Shown: piece after piece, positions 30,898-41,201 of the stretch
How the letters are laid out: the number at the start of each line of letters is the position of its first letter
Position numbering within the stretch: position 1 is the stretch's first letter
Source of the DNA: Pseudoxanthomonas winnipegensis
GTDB lineage: Bacteria; Pseudomonadota; Gammaproteobacteria; Xanthomonadales; Xanthomonadaceae
DNA length: 64,000 nucleotides
Direction: 5' to 3'
Assembly (NCBI RefSeq): GCF_004283755.1
Contig: NZ_SHMH01000002.1
Location: 124,001 to 188,000, forward strand
Position numbers and translations under genes: made by a program
The notes under the pieces: model-generated
Database searches by the model: none
What the model was told of the DNA's origin: nothing
The model's input: only the letters and a program-made list of their open reading frames with translations

Positions 30898-32136
30898 ATG
30901 AAAACGACGGCGCTTTGCTTGTCCCTGGCCTTGGCCCTTCTCGCCGGGCGTGCAGGTGCGGTCGAGTTCACCCAGGCGGAGCTGGCGCGCGCGAAGGCGC
31001 TGCAGAGCAGGCTGCTGACGCTGGATTCGCACCTGGACACGCCGGCCAACTTCCCGCGGGCGGACTTCGACCTCCTGGCCGCGCATCCGGGCAACGCGCT
31101 GTCGCAGGTGGACTTGCCGCGCATGCAGGCCGGCGCGCTGGATGGCGGCTTCTGGGCCATCTACACCGACCAGGGCGATCGCAGCGCCAAGGCGCACCTG
31201 GAGGATCGCGACGCCGGCCTCAAGCGCCTGTCGCAGATCCGCGAGATGCTGGCCGCGCACCCGCAGCAGTTCGCCGAAGCGACCAGCCCGGCCGACGCGG
31301 CGCGCATCAAGGCGCAGGGCAAGCGCGTGGTCTACATCAGCATGGAGAACGCCAGCCCGCTGGCGGCCGACCCCACGCTGCTGTCGTTCTATTACGGACA
31401 GGGCCTGCGCCTGATGAGCACGGTGCACTTCATCAACAACGAGTTCGCCGACTCGGCCACCGACCCCAAGGGGCCCGAGTGGCATGGCCTGAGCCCGGCG
31501 GGCCGACAGCTGGTGCAGGCCGCGCAGAGGCTCGGCATCGTCATCGACCAGTCGCATGCCTCGGACGAGGTGTTCGACCAGCTGATCGCGCTCTCGCCGG
31601 TGCCGATCCTGCTCTCGCACAGCGGCGCGCGCGCCGTGCACGACCATCCGCGCAACATCGACGATGCGCGCCTGAAGGTGCTGGCCGCGCACGGTGGCGT
31701 GATCCAGATGAACTCCTACCAGGGCTATCTGATCGACGCCGGCGCCACGCCCGAGCGCAAGGCCGCCGAGCAGGCGCTGCAGGACAAGTACGGCGGCGAG
31801 GCGGGCATGAAGACGGCCGACGGCGTGCGCCTGGCCGCCGACCTGAAGGCGCTGGATGCCAAGTACCCGGTCAGGCACGCCACGCTGGACGACTTCTTCG
31901 CCCATCTGGAGCACGTGCTCAAGCTGATCGGCCCCGAACACGTGGGTATCGGCATGGACTGGGACGGCGGCGGCGGGCTGCCCGGCATGGAGGATGTCGC
32001 CGACCTGCCGAAGATCACCGCCTGGCTGCTGCGCAAGGGCTATAGCGAACAGCAGATCGCCGATATCTGGAGTGGTAACGTCCTGCGCGTGATGCAGCAG
32101 GCGCAGGATTGGGCGGCGGCGCAGCCGAAGTCCTAG
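30898..32136 (+). CDS. Exported M19 dipeptidase (renal dipeptidase family)
   Basis: This 412-residue secreted zinc dipeptidase cleaves dipeptides, often with D-residues. A signal peptide (MKTTALCLSLALALLAGRAGA) is followed by the two-zinc site: His and Asp in LDSHLDTP, bridging Glu in YISMENASP, and histidines in VIDQSHAS and LLSHSGARA. The later aspartate is in GIGMDWDGGGG. All ligands are intact. The ATG at 30898 was chosen for the signal peptide; the in-frame extension upstream is not conserved in character. It is followed 50 bases later by a MAPEG gene. Confidence 0.92.
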   Translation: MKTTALCLSLALALLAGRAGAVEFTQAELARAKALQSRLLTLDSHLDTPANFPRADFDLLAAHPGNALSQVDLPRMQAGALDGGFWAIYTDQGDRSAKAHLEDRDAGLKRLSQIREMLAAHPQQFAEATSPADAARIKAQGKRVVYISMENASPLAADPTLLSFYYGQGLRLMSTVHFINNEFADSATDPKGPEWHGLSPAGRQLVQAAQRLGIVIDQSHASDEVFDQLIALSPVPILLSHSGARAVHDHPRNIDDARLKVLAAHGGVIQMNSYQGYLIDAGATPERKAAEQALQDKYGGEAGMKTADGVRLAADLKALDAKYPVRHATLDDFFAHLEHVLKLIGPEHVGIGMDWDGGGGLPGMEDVADLPKITAWLLRKGYSEQQIADIWSGNVLRVMQQAQDWAAAQPKS

Positions 32137-32186
32137 CGCAAACCGGCCGCGCCGCACGACCGCCCCAGGACAAGGACGCATCGCCA

Positions 32187-32594
32187 ATGACATCCACGCT
32201 GATCCCGCCGATGGCCGCGCATGTCGCGCTGGCCGCCCTGCTCTACGTCGCCCTGACCGTGGCGCGCGCACCGGCCGTGTGGGGCATCGGCCGCGCGCGC
32301 GACGGCGGCAACCCCTTCGCGCAGCTGGAGCCGCGCATCAGCGCCAACCTCTCCAACCAGTTCGAATGGCCGCTGTTCTTCCACGTGGCCTGTGTGCTGC
32401 TGCTGATGCAGGGCACGACGGGGCCGTTGGTGGTCGGCCTGGCCTGGCTGTTCGTCGCCGGGCGCGTGCTGCACAGCCTCGTGCAGATCTTCATCCCCAA
32501 CCTGCGCCTGCGCGGGCTGGTGTTCACCGTGAACTTCCTGGCGGTGTTGGCGCTGTGGGCGGTCCTGGTGGCACCGGTCGTGCGGCTTCACTGA
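32187..32594 (+). CDS. MAPEG family membrane protein
   Basis: This 135-residue four-helix inner-membrane protein matches the MAPEG family of bacterial glutathione-transferase-like and related proteins. Typical features are ALLYVALTVARAPAVWGIGRARDGGNPF, NLSNQFEWPLFFHVACVLLL and the RVLHSLVQIFIPNLRLRG loop with its helix-3 arginine. Prokaryotic members are mostly uncharacterised. The ATG at 32187 overlaps a short gap after the dipeptidase. Function beyond the fold is not known. Confidence 0.85.
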   Translation: MTSTLIPPMAAHVALAALLYVALTVARAPAVWGIGRARDGGNPFAQLEPRISANLSNQFEWPLFFHVACVLLLMQGTTGPLVVGLAWLFVAGRVLHSLVQIFIPNLRLRGLVFTVNFLAVLALWAVLVAPVVRLH

Positions 32595-32610
32595 GTCCGC
32601 TGCCTTGGTC

Positions 32611-32862
32611 ATGAGGGAGCGCGCGTATCGCTGGCGCTTGCTGCGCCGGGCGCTGTTCTGGACGCTGACCGCAATCGCTGCGTCGGTCGTCGCCCTGTTC
32701 CTGTGGGCCGCCGCGCCGCTGGCCCTCACGCTTGCCCGCGGCGGGCGGGGCGAGCTGTGGTTTCTCGGAGAAGGCGCCATGGTGCTGGCAGCGGCCCTCG
32801 CGTATCTGGTCGCCGCGGCGCTCGTTGTCGCCCGGCAAAAGGCCAGGGAAAGAAACGGATGA
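32611..32862 (+). CDS. Small two-helix membrane protein
   Basis: This 83-residue protein has a basic N-terminus (MRERAYRWRLLRRA) and two hydrophobic segments (about residues 15-37 and 52-72), ending in ARQKARERNG. This suggests both termini face the cytoplasm. A TTG at 32605 is an alternative start. It sits 16 bases after the MAPEG stop, and its stop overlaps an in-frame ATG that leads into the protease gene. No family is recognised. Confidence 0.55.
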   Translation: MRERAYRWRLLRRALFWTLTAIAASVVALFLWAAAPLALTLARGGRGELWFLGEGAMVLAAALAYLVAAALVVARQKARERNG

Positions 32863-32885
32863 GACCACCAACAAGGACCTGCACC

Positions 32886-33719
32886 ATGCTCCGCACCCTG
32901 CTGCTAGCACTGCTTGCCGTGCCCTTCGGCGCCGGCGCGATCGTCATACGAGACGATGTGGACGATGCGAAGTATCGCGTCGCGTCGTCGGAGTTCCCGG
33001 CCCTGGTCGACCTGCCTGGCGAAGGACATGGTGTCCTGATCGCGCCGCAATGGGTGGTGACCGCCGCCCATGCGGTCATGTGGCAGACCGAGATCAAGCA
33101 GGTGACCTTGAACGGGACGCCCAGGGAGGTCGAACGCCTCGTGGTCCATCCTGGTTACAGGAAGCCGTCGCAGGCGTTGCTCGACCAGGCGCTGGCGACC
33201 TGGGACTGGACCCTGTTCCGCGTGGTGCTCTCCTCCTCCGATGACATCGCACTGATCAAGCTGGCGCGCCCCGTTACCGACGTCACGCCCGTCGCGCTCA
33301 ACGTAGGCGAGGACGAGTTGGGCCAGACCATCAAGATCCTGGGCGCCGGCGCCACGGGCAACGGGATCAAGGGCTACGCATTCAGCAGCCCGCATCGCAC
33401 CGAACTTCGTCGCGCCTACAACAAGGTCACCAGCGCCGACGGCCGCTGGCTCTGCTACATGTTCGATCCGCCATCGGCAGCGCTGCCGCTCGAGGGCGGC
33501 TCGGGAAGCGGGGACAGCGGCGGTCCGGTCCTGATCCAGGCCGGGAACGACTGGCGACTGGCCGGACTGACCTCATGGTCGGACCCGCAGAGCGGCATCA
33601 GGACGCCAGGGCGGTATGGCCAGATCACCTGCAACGTGCGCCTGAGCCATTACCAGGATTGGATCAAAAGTGTCACCGCCGGAGCGGCGCAGGCCGGTCC
33701 TCGCCCAGGCGCAGCTTGA
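32886..33719 (+). CDS. Secreted trypsin-like serine protease
   Basis: This 277-residue chymotrypsin-fold protease has a signal peptide (MLRTLLLALLAVPFGAGA). The catalytic triad is visible: His in WVVTAAHAV, Asp in SSDDIALIKLARP and Ser in GSGSGDSGGPVLI. Two cysteines, WLCYMF and ITCNVRLSHY, can form a disulfide across the C-terminal half. The ATG at 32886 has AAGGA eight bases upstream; an alternative ATG at 32859 overlaps the previous stop but would bury the signal peptide. Substrates are unknown; in Xanthomonadaceae such enzymes degrade environmental protein. Confidence 0.88.
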   Translation: MLRTLLLALLAVPFGAGAIVIRDDVDDAKYRVASSEFPALVDLPGEGHGVLIAPQWVVTAAHAVMWQTEIKQVTLNGTPREVERLVVHPGYRKPSQALLDQALATWDWTLFRVVLSSSDDIALIKLARPVTDVTPVALNVGEDELGQTIKILGAGATGNGIKGYAFSSPHRTELRRAYNKVTSADGRWLCYMFDPPSAALPLEGGSGSGDSGGPVLIQAGNDWRLAGLTSWSDPQSGIRTPGRYGQITCNVRLSHYQDWIKSVTAGAAQAGPRPGAA

Positions 33720-33971
33720 TCCGCACGCCGGTCGTCGGGCCGACCGGCGCGCCTTGACGAGCGATGGCTGTCTTTGTCCCGCGATGCCTGCGCTTTGTTG
33801 CATAAGCCATATGCGGACGCGGCAGGCATATTCGCGACGACGCGAATTTTCTAAAGCCGACGAGGCGAGAAAAATCATGCTTGCAGGGCGGAAATGATCT
33901 TGACGGCTCGATCTTCCCAGCCGAACAATCGCCACGATGCTCCGGACGGAGTCCACGCGGTGCCGGCCCTC

Positions 33972-34307
33972 ATGAAAGCCCGTCAAGTCTTCATCGCAGG
34001 CCTGCTGGCTTGCGCCGCGTTCTCGAGCGCAGCAAGCGGCGCCGATCTCACCCAGGACGACGCGGCCCTCATACGCCACATCAAGGCCACCAACGCAGTG
34101 TTCGTCAAAGTGCTCGGGCCTTGCACCGCGGAAACGCTGTCGCGCGGTGAGACGAGCAAGTTCACTTACAGCGGCACCTGCGAGCTCAATCCGCTGCCCG
34201 ACAACAGCGATTGCGGAAGCTACAAGGTCACGGCGACTGATACCGTGGATACCAAGACCTGGGCCACCGTCAGGGATTTGCGCCTCGCGCTGCAGTGCTC
34301 GGCGTAA
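33972..34307 (+). CDS. Small secreted cysteine-containing protein
   Basis: This 111-residue precursor has a signal peptide (MKARQVFIAGLLACAAFSSAASG) and a mature domain of about 87 residues with four cysteines (GPCTAE, GTCELN, SDCGSY and LQCSA), which could form two disulfides. The ATG at 33972 was preferred to one at 33894 because the leader begins here; the ribosome site is weak. No family is recognised. The 250-base gap before it contains a stretch like an insertion-sequence end but no gene. Confidence 0.6.
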   Translation: MKARQVFIAGLLACAAFSSAASGADLTQDDAALIRHIKATNAVFVKVLGPCTAETLSRGETSKFTYSGTCELNPLPDNSDCGSYKVTATDTVDTKTWATVRDLRLALQCSA

Positions 34308-34448
34308 GGGCTGGCAACGCATTCAACGCGAGACCGTTTCTCGAAACGGGTTGGGTATAAACGAGATGCTGGTCTTTAGGCAGCTTCACGCGCCGAAATC
34401 TAACGGGTCTGCCGAGGCGAATGGCTCACTCGCGCTTGTTCCCGCGCC

Positions 34449-34976
34449 ATGATGCTGGATGCGTTGGGGCCACGGATCTGCATCATGGGACCCTCCAACA
34501 GCGGCAAGTCCACGCTGGCGGAGGCGATAGGCCGTGCGCGGAGCCTGAAGGTCGTCCACCTCGATCAGCTCCATCACCTTCCCGACACGAACTGGGTGCC
34601 CAGGCCCTTCGAGGAGTTCGCCGCACTCCACGATGCGGCGATCTCCGACTCGCGCTGGGTGGTGGACGGCAATTATTCCCGGTTGCTTCCGCAACGGTTG
34701 GAGAGGGCTACTGGGCTCATCCTGCTGGACGTTCCCACGGTGACAAGCCTTTACCGCTACTTTCGCCGTTGCTGGTTCGAGCGCGATCGTCGCGGCGCCT
34801 TGGCGGGCGGGCAGGACAGCGTGAAGTGGGACATGATTCGTCACATCGTCGGCGCGACAAGAGTTAACCGCAGCCGCTACCGGAGCATGTTCGCCGGCAT
34901 CGGCCTAGCGAAGGTACTGATCGATTCGCCCAAGGCCCTGGATGATTTCTATCGTTCGAACAGCTTGAAACGTTGA
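34449..34976 (+). CDS. P-loop kinase-like protein (DNA topology modulation/adenylate kinase type)
   Basis: This 175-residue P-loop protein has Walker A GPSNSGKSTLAEAIG at residues 14-28. It resembles small adenylate kinase-like proteins annotated as topology modulation protein (FlaR group), including LKVVHLDQLHHLPDTNWVPRP and WVVDGNYSRLLPQRLERA. A later RRCWFERDRRGALAGG provides arginines for phosphate binding. The C-terminus is helical and basic. It begins 142 bases after the secreted cysteine protein. The natural substrate is unknown. Confidence 0.82.
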   Translation: MMLDALGPRICIMGPSNSGKSTLAEAIGRARSLKVVHLDQLHHLPDTNWVPRPFEEFAALHDAAISDSRWVVDGNYSRLLPQRLERATGLILLDVPTVTSLYRYFRRCWFERDRRGALAGGQDSVKWDMIRHIVGATRVNRSRYRSMFAGIGLAKVLIDSPKALDDFYRSNSLKR

Positions 34977-35211
34977 GTCGGTGGCCCTGGCCTTTCTTTC
35001 TGGGAAGTGACTGGTTCGCCAGCCATCGAGTCGCATATGCTTCAGACTTATGGGGCGGGGGTAGCGCATAGAAAATCTTCCAAACCATGGAGTAGTGGGC
35101 AGGGCCCAAGCACTCTTCGTCGCTATCTTTGGCGGTGTAGTGCCGGAAAATGCATCTGAGCCAAGACCGCTCAGCGGTTAGGCCTAACCTAGGTATTGGC
35201 TAACTACAAAC

Positions 35212-35727
35212 ATGGTCGCCATCTTCGAATTCACCTGCTCCTGTTGCGGAAAACGGCATGAGGGATCACCGAGTTTCGGGTACAAGGCTCCGATGTACTA
35301 CGACGTTCTCTCGGAGCAAGACAAGGAGTCGCTCGCCACACTCACCGATGACCTGTGCGAGATAGACAGCCCTGAAGGAACCGACTACTTCGCCCGCGTT
35401 GTCCTGGAGTTGCCGATTCATGGCGTGGAAGAACCCTTTCTCTGGGGTGTGTGGGTTTCACTCAGCGAAGAGAGTTTTGAAAGATACACGTCCACGTGGG
35501 GAGAACACGACGAGTCTGACAGCTACTTCGGCTGGTTCAGCAACCGCCTTCCCTACTATCCGGACACGATCAACCTCAAGACGAACGTTCGACCTCGGAA
35601 TGGTGGATTGAGGCCCTACCTTGAGTTGGAGCCAAGCGCTCACCCGCTCGCCACGCACTACTTCGAAGGTCTTTCCATCCAGGAGGCGCAAAGGATCGCG
35701 GAAGAGGTCATGCATGGAGGCAGCTAA
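35212..35727 (+). CDS. DUF2199 protein
   Basis: This 171-residue cytoplasmic protein belongs to DUF2199. The N-terminal zinc-ribbon-like CSCCGKRHEGSPSFGYKAPMYYDVL, the DDLCEI motif and the FWGVWVSLSEESFERY block fit the family, whose function is not known. The base composition here is noticeably less GC-rich than the neighbours, and the codons include many A/T-ending ones, which suggests recent transfer. The preceding 235-base gap contains no recognised element. Confidence 0.85.
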   Translation: MVAIFEFTCSCCGKRHEGSPSFGYKAPMYYDVLSEQDKESLATLTDDLCEIDSPEGTDYFARVVLELPIHGVEEPFLWGVWVSLSEESFERYTSTWGEHDESDSYFGWFSNRLPYYPDTINLKTNVRPRNGGLRPYLELEPSAHPLATHYFEGLSIQEAQRIAEEVMHGGS

Positions 35728-35945
35728 GACTTCTTGGAACCGAATCCGTTCTTGATAGATCTGAAACCAGCGAGACTCACGCTCGTTTCAGTCTGGATGG
35801 ATTGTCCATTCCTATCTGGACCTTTTGCTGTTGTTCTGCTAATCGCGGTCAAGGGGATTCGCTGCTCTTTACTCGAAAAATTTGTCCAAATGGCCAAATT
35901 CTGTGAGACAGCCAACTTTATTGTTGTCACGCACATGGGGAAATC

Positions 35946-36389
35946 ATGGTAACTATTGCTCTTGGCCTTCTCTGTACGACGTTTGGCCTGATATTTCTAA
36001 CGGGGTGTTTCCTCAGAGTCGACTCTCCTGCTTTTATCGAGCGAGCAGCGGGCGACCAGAACAAGATCACCAAGCTGAGAACCATGCAGGACGCATGGAC
36101 GAGGTTGGGCAAACCCAGGCAGTTCATCGCCTCTACTTCTGCATACCTCATTATGGGGGTCGGCTTGCTGCTTTTGAGATACCTCCCAAAATTCGCTGAA
36201 TTTTGGTGGATCGTGCCGGCACTGCTCGCCGTCAATGCGCTCATCCTCCTGCGTGTGAGGAAATATGCGCACTCCAGCCTTGATGATCAGCTCCCAGGGC
36301 ACGCAGAGGTACTTAAGGTCATCGATCGTCACGTAAGAATGTGCATAACATTCGGCGTGGTCTTCGGCATCTTGGCGCTGGGCTTCTAG
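35946..36389 (+). CDS. Orphan multi-pass membrane protein
   Basis: This 147-residue protein has hydrophobic segments at about residues 3-24, 64-80, 86-103 and 129-147, so four membrane passes are likely, with a basic hydrophilic section in between. It starts with a GGGG site five bases before the ATG. The gene shares the AT-richer composition of the DUF2199 gene upstream. No family is recognised; it may travel with its neighbour. The gap at 35728-35945 holds no convincing gene. Confidence 0.55.
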   Translation: MVTIALGLLCTTFGLIFLTGCFLRVDSPAFIERAAGDQNKITKLRTMQDAWTRLGKPRQFIASTSAYLIMGVGLLLLRYLPKFAEFWWIVPALLAVNALILLRVRKYAHSSLDDQLPGHAEVLKVIDRHVRMCITFGVVFGILALGF

Positions 36390-36588
36390 CTGCGTTCAAC
36401 CAGACGATTTCTCTAGGCGGTTGATTGGCTTGGCCCTCCATGCCCTTAGTGGTCTTCGACTACGCGATTTCTTTGTCGGCCCTTCTTATTGGGGACATTC
36501 GCCGGCCAGCGTTTGCGTCAAACGTCCAGGACTTCGGTGGAGCAGCATCCGGTGCGCGAGTCGCCTTATCTGCAAGAGTGGGAGGCAC

Positions 36589-37200
36589 ATGAAATCAAGC
36601 TGGTCATCGCTGCCCACCGCCTGGCAAGACGCATTCGGCCTTGCCGTGGACTCGTACCTCAGGCGGGACGCTGCGCCGATTGGCGCGGTGGTCACGGATG
36701 GGGCAGGCGCGATCGTTTCCAGGGGTGGGAACGCGATCTCGAGCCACCGTTTGGCGCATGCCGAGATGGAGGCTTTCGCCGGTGTCCCGGCGACGCTGGA
36801 TCGGCGCGCGGCCCGGCTCTTCGTGACGGTGGAGCCGTGTCCGATGTGCGCAGGGGCGCTGCGCATGATGCAGCTCGGCAACGTCCACTTCGCGGCGAGG
36901 GATTCGGCGGCTGGCGCCACCCGACTGCTGCAGGACGACGGCTTCATGCGTGAGATCCCCTGCGCGGTGCATGCGCCGCGGATTCCCGCGCTCGAACAGG
37001 TTGTCGTTGCGCTGGTGACCGAGCATCGGATGCGGACGGGTCACACGCGCTGGCAGTCCGCGTGGGAGGCCTATCAGCCCGTGGCTTTCGCCGTCGGAAG
37101 GCGTCTGGCCGCCGAGGGCGCTCACGCGCAGTGGCGGCATGCGTCGGTCGGCCCTGCGGCGCTCTACGAATCCGTCGTTTCGTTCTGCGTCGGGACCTGA
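36589..37200 (+). CDS. Nucleoside/CMP deaminase-family protein
   Basis: This 203-residue zinc deaminase has the motif HAE (His57, Glu59 in LAHAEMEAF) and PCPMC (Cys84, Cys87 in EPCPMCAGAL), giving a complete catalytic zinc site of the TadA/guanine-deaminase/CMP-deaminase fold. The N-terminus FGLAVDSYLRRDAAPIGAVV fits the family. It is longer than TadA, with a C-terminal extension of about 60 residues, so tRNA editing is less likely than a nucleobase or drug substrate. GGGAGG lies three to eight bases before the ATG at 36589. Confidence 0.85.
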   Translation: MKSSWSSLPTAWQDAFGLAVDSYLRRDAAPIGAVVTDGAGAIVSRGGNAISSHRLAHAEMEAFAGVPATLDRRAARLFVTVEPCPMCAGALRMMQLGNVHFAARDSAAGATRLLQDDGFMREIPCAVHAPRIPALEQVVVALVTEHRMRTGHTRWQSAWEAYQPVAFAVGRRLAAEGAHAQWRHASVGPAALYESVVSFCVGT

Positions 37201-37269
37201 CGCGTCGCCAAGCCGACGCGCTATGGTCGGCTGCCCGGCCAATCCGTTCCGGGACCCGTGGAGCTACGT

Positions 37270-37695
37270 GTGACCAAGACCATCACCATCAGCCTGCCCG
37301 TCGCCGATCTGGAGGCGTCCAGGGCGTTCTACACGGCCGTCGGTTTCACGCCCAGCGCGAAGTTCGCCGACCCCACGGCGGCGCTGATGGAGTGGAGCGA
37401 GACCATCAGCGTGATGCTGCTGACCCATGCGCGCTGGGCGACGTTCACCACGCGGCCGATCCCGCCGAGCACCTCGAGCGAGGTGGCGTTGAACATCTCC
37501 TGCGCCTCGCGCCAGGAGGTGGATGCGATGGCCGAGGCGGCCGGCCGTCATGGCGGCACGACCGACATCAATCCGGTCGAGGACCACGGCACCATGTACG
37601 GCCGCGATTTCTGCGACCCGGATGGCCACGTCTGGGGCGCGATGTGGATGGATGCGGGCGATGCGCAGGACGAAGACGCGCCTACCGCTGATTGA
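37270..37695 (+). CDS. VOC-fold protein (glyoxalase type)
   Basis: This 141-residue protein resembles lactoylglutathione-lyase-like proteins: TITISLPVADLEASRAFYTAVGF, then ISVMLLTHARWATF, and the C-terminal GRDFCDPDGHVWGAMWMD with a typical acidic end. A GTG at 37270 was chosen because GGAG lies six bases upstream; a GTG at 37258 is in frame but lacks spacing. It follows the deaminase by about 70 bases. The substrate is unknown. Confidence 0.82.
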   Translation: MTKTITISLPVADLEASRAFYTAVGFTPSAKFADPTAALMEWSETISVMLLTHARWATFTTRPIPPSTSSEVALNISCASRQEVDAMAEAAGRHGGTTDINPVEDHGTMYGRDFCDPDGHVWGAMWMDAGDAQDEDAPTAD

Positions 37696-37775
37696 TTGCC
37701 GGCGAGGTGTCGGCGAATCCTGTGGCAGGATGCCGCAGGGGCGATGCCCCATTACGCACAGGGACTCGCGACGCT

Positions 37776-37985
37776 ATGGCCATCCTCTTTTTTGCGCTCT
37801 ATTCGGTCTTCTGCTTCTGGGTCGTGTTCCTGGACGGCGCGGACACGCTGGAGGGATCGCGAGCTCTGGTGACGCTGGACTGGTTCGCCTGGACGCTCAC
37901 GGCGAGGGAGCTGCGGTTCTACGTGGGCATCTCATGGCTCGCCTCGCTGGCAGGGCTGCTTTTCAGCCTGTTCGGCGGCACCTGA
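37776..37985 (+). CDS. Small two-helix membrane protein
   Basis: This 69-residue protein has hydrophobic segments at residues 2-20 (AILFFALYSVFCFWVVFL) and about 49-66, separated by an acidic and polar loop. It is convergent with the Lrp-type regulator, 10 bases from that gene's stop. No recognised family. The start ATG has no strong ribosome site, and an in-frame ATG at 37692 overlaps the preceding gene. Confidence 0.5.
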   Translation: MAILFFALYSVFCFWVVFLDGADTLEGSRALVTLDWFAWTLTARELRFYVGISWLASLAGLLFSLFGGT

Positions 37986-37995
37986 TCGGTGTGAG

Positions 37996-38484
37996 TCAGC
38001 CGCGCGGTGCGTCGCGCGTGAGCGGGTAGCCGGAGAACGGCTTGACCTCGTCCATCAGGAAGTGGGAGACGATCTTCTCCACGCCGTAGTCGCCGCCCAG
38101 CAGGCCGCGCGCGATGTCCTTCCAGTGGTGCACGTCGTGCACGATCACGCGCAGCAGGTAGTCGTACGAGCCGGAGACGCGGCTGGCCTCGACCACCTCG
38201 GGCATGTCCAGGATGCGGCGGTCGAACTCGGTGAACTCGTCCAGGGCGTGCTGCTTGAAGGTGACCTGCGCCAGCACGATGGTCGCCGAGCGGATCCGGT
38301 CCACCGCCACGTGGGCGCGGTAGCTGCGGATCAGGCCGCGCTGCTCCAGCGCCCGCACCCGCGCCAGGCAGGCGCTGGGCGACAGCGCCACCCGGTCGGC
38401 CAGGGCCTGGTTGGTGATCCGTGCATCCTGCTGCAGTACGTCGAGGATCTTCAGGTCGGTGCGATCGGGCGCTTTGGCTGACAT
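37996..38484 (-). CDS. Lrp/AsnC family regulator
   Basis: This 162-residue Lrp-type regulator has the helix-turn-helix LDVLQQDARITNQALADRVALSPSACLARVRALEQRGLI and a RAM domain ending GSYDYLLRVIVHDVHHWKDIA. It is divergent from the six-gene uptake operon with a 317-base gap, and is a good candidate for its regulator, sensing an amino acid product. The start follows TGAGG-type bases upstream. The other Lrp copy in the window (21851) belongs to phhA. Confidence 0.88.
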   Translation of the reverse strand: MSAKAPDRTDLKILDVLQQDARITNQALADRVALSPSACLARVRALEQRGLIRSYRAHVAVDRIRSATIVLAQVTFKQHALDEFTEFDRRILDMPEVVEASRVSGSYDYLLRVIVHDVHHWKDIARGLLGGDYGVEKIVSHFLMDEVKPFSGYPLTRDAPRG

Positions 38485-38604
38485 GGCGGGCTTCTTGAGG
38501 CGTTTGGGCTACCCGCCGCGCTGCACGATGTGCGCAATTGGCGGGCCGGGACTGCAGATCCTGCGTTATTGCCGATGGTAACCCGCCGTTCCTGCGGCGT
38601 GTGC

Positions 38605-38635
38605 GGAATAAATTCCTTTTCAGATCAATCGATTG
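38605..38635. promoter_or_regulatory. Candidate operators upstream of the uptake operon
   Basis: Two palindromes sit close together in this AT-richer spot: GGAAT-AA-ATTCC (38605-38616) and TCAATCGATTGA (38625-38636). The second shares its CAATCGATTG core with the two sites upstream of the sugar receptor at 49381-49414. They lie in the 317-base gap between the Lrp gene and the receptor; the rest of that gap has no gene. Confidence 0.5.
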
Positions 38636-38801
38636 AGGGCGTGAGTCGCCCCGTGGTTTCTGCTGGACGCGGTTCGGGATTTCACCTACTACTGATCCCG
38701 AGCAGGAGTTCGCTGCCAGGCGATGGGGAGGTCGCGCTGGCCATCAGGGGGACATCGGAGGTTCCGCCAACCCGCCAACCGTCCAAAGGGGACCGTCCGC
38801 C

Positions 38802-41051
<2,250 letters not shown>

Positions 41052-41201
41052 GCCGCCGGCGGGTCGATGCGTCGCCGCGTTGCGGCGCTTCGGCCCGGAT
41101 CGCATCGATGCGCCGCCTGAGCCTCCACGCCATGTCCGCCTCCTTCGCCATCGATTCGCGCGCCGGTGCACGCACGTCCCATGACCCCCAGGATCCCCAC
41201 C

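Noticed and set aside
33791-33810. A sequence like an IS903-type terminal repeat (GCTTTGTTGCATAA)
   Set aside because: Only one end is seen, it is imperfect, and no transposase or matching end lies nearby.
35734-35952. A 72-codon frame after the DUF2199 gene
   Set aside because: No ribosome site, no family similarity, and it runs into the start of the next gene; treated as non-coding.
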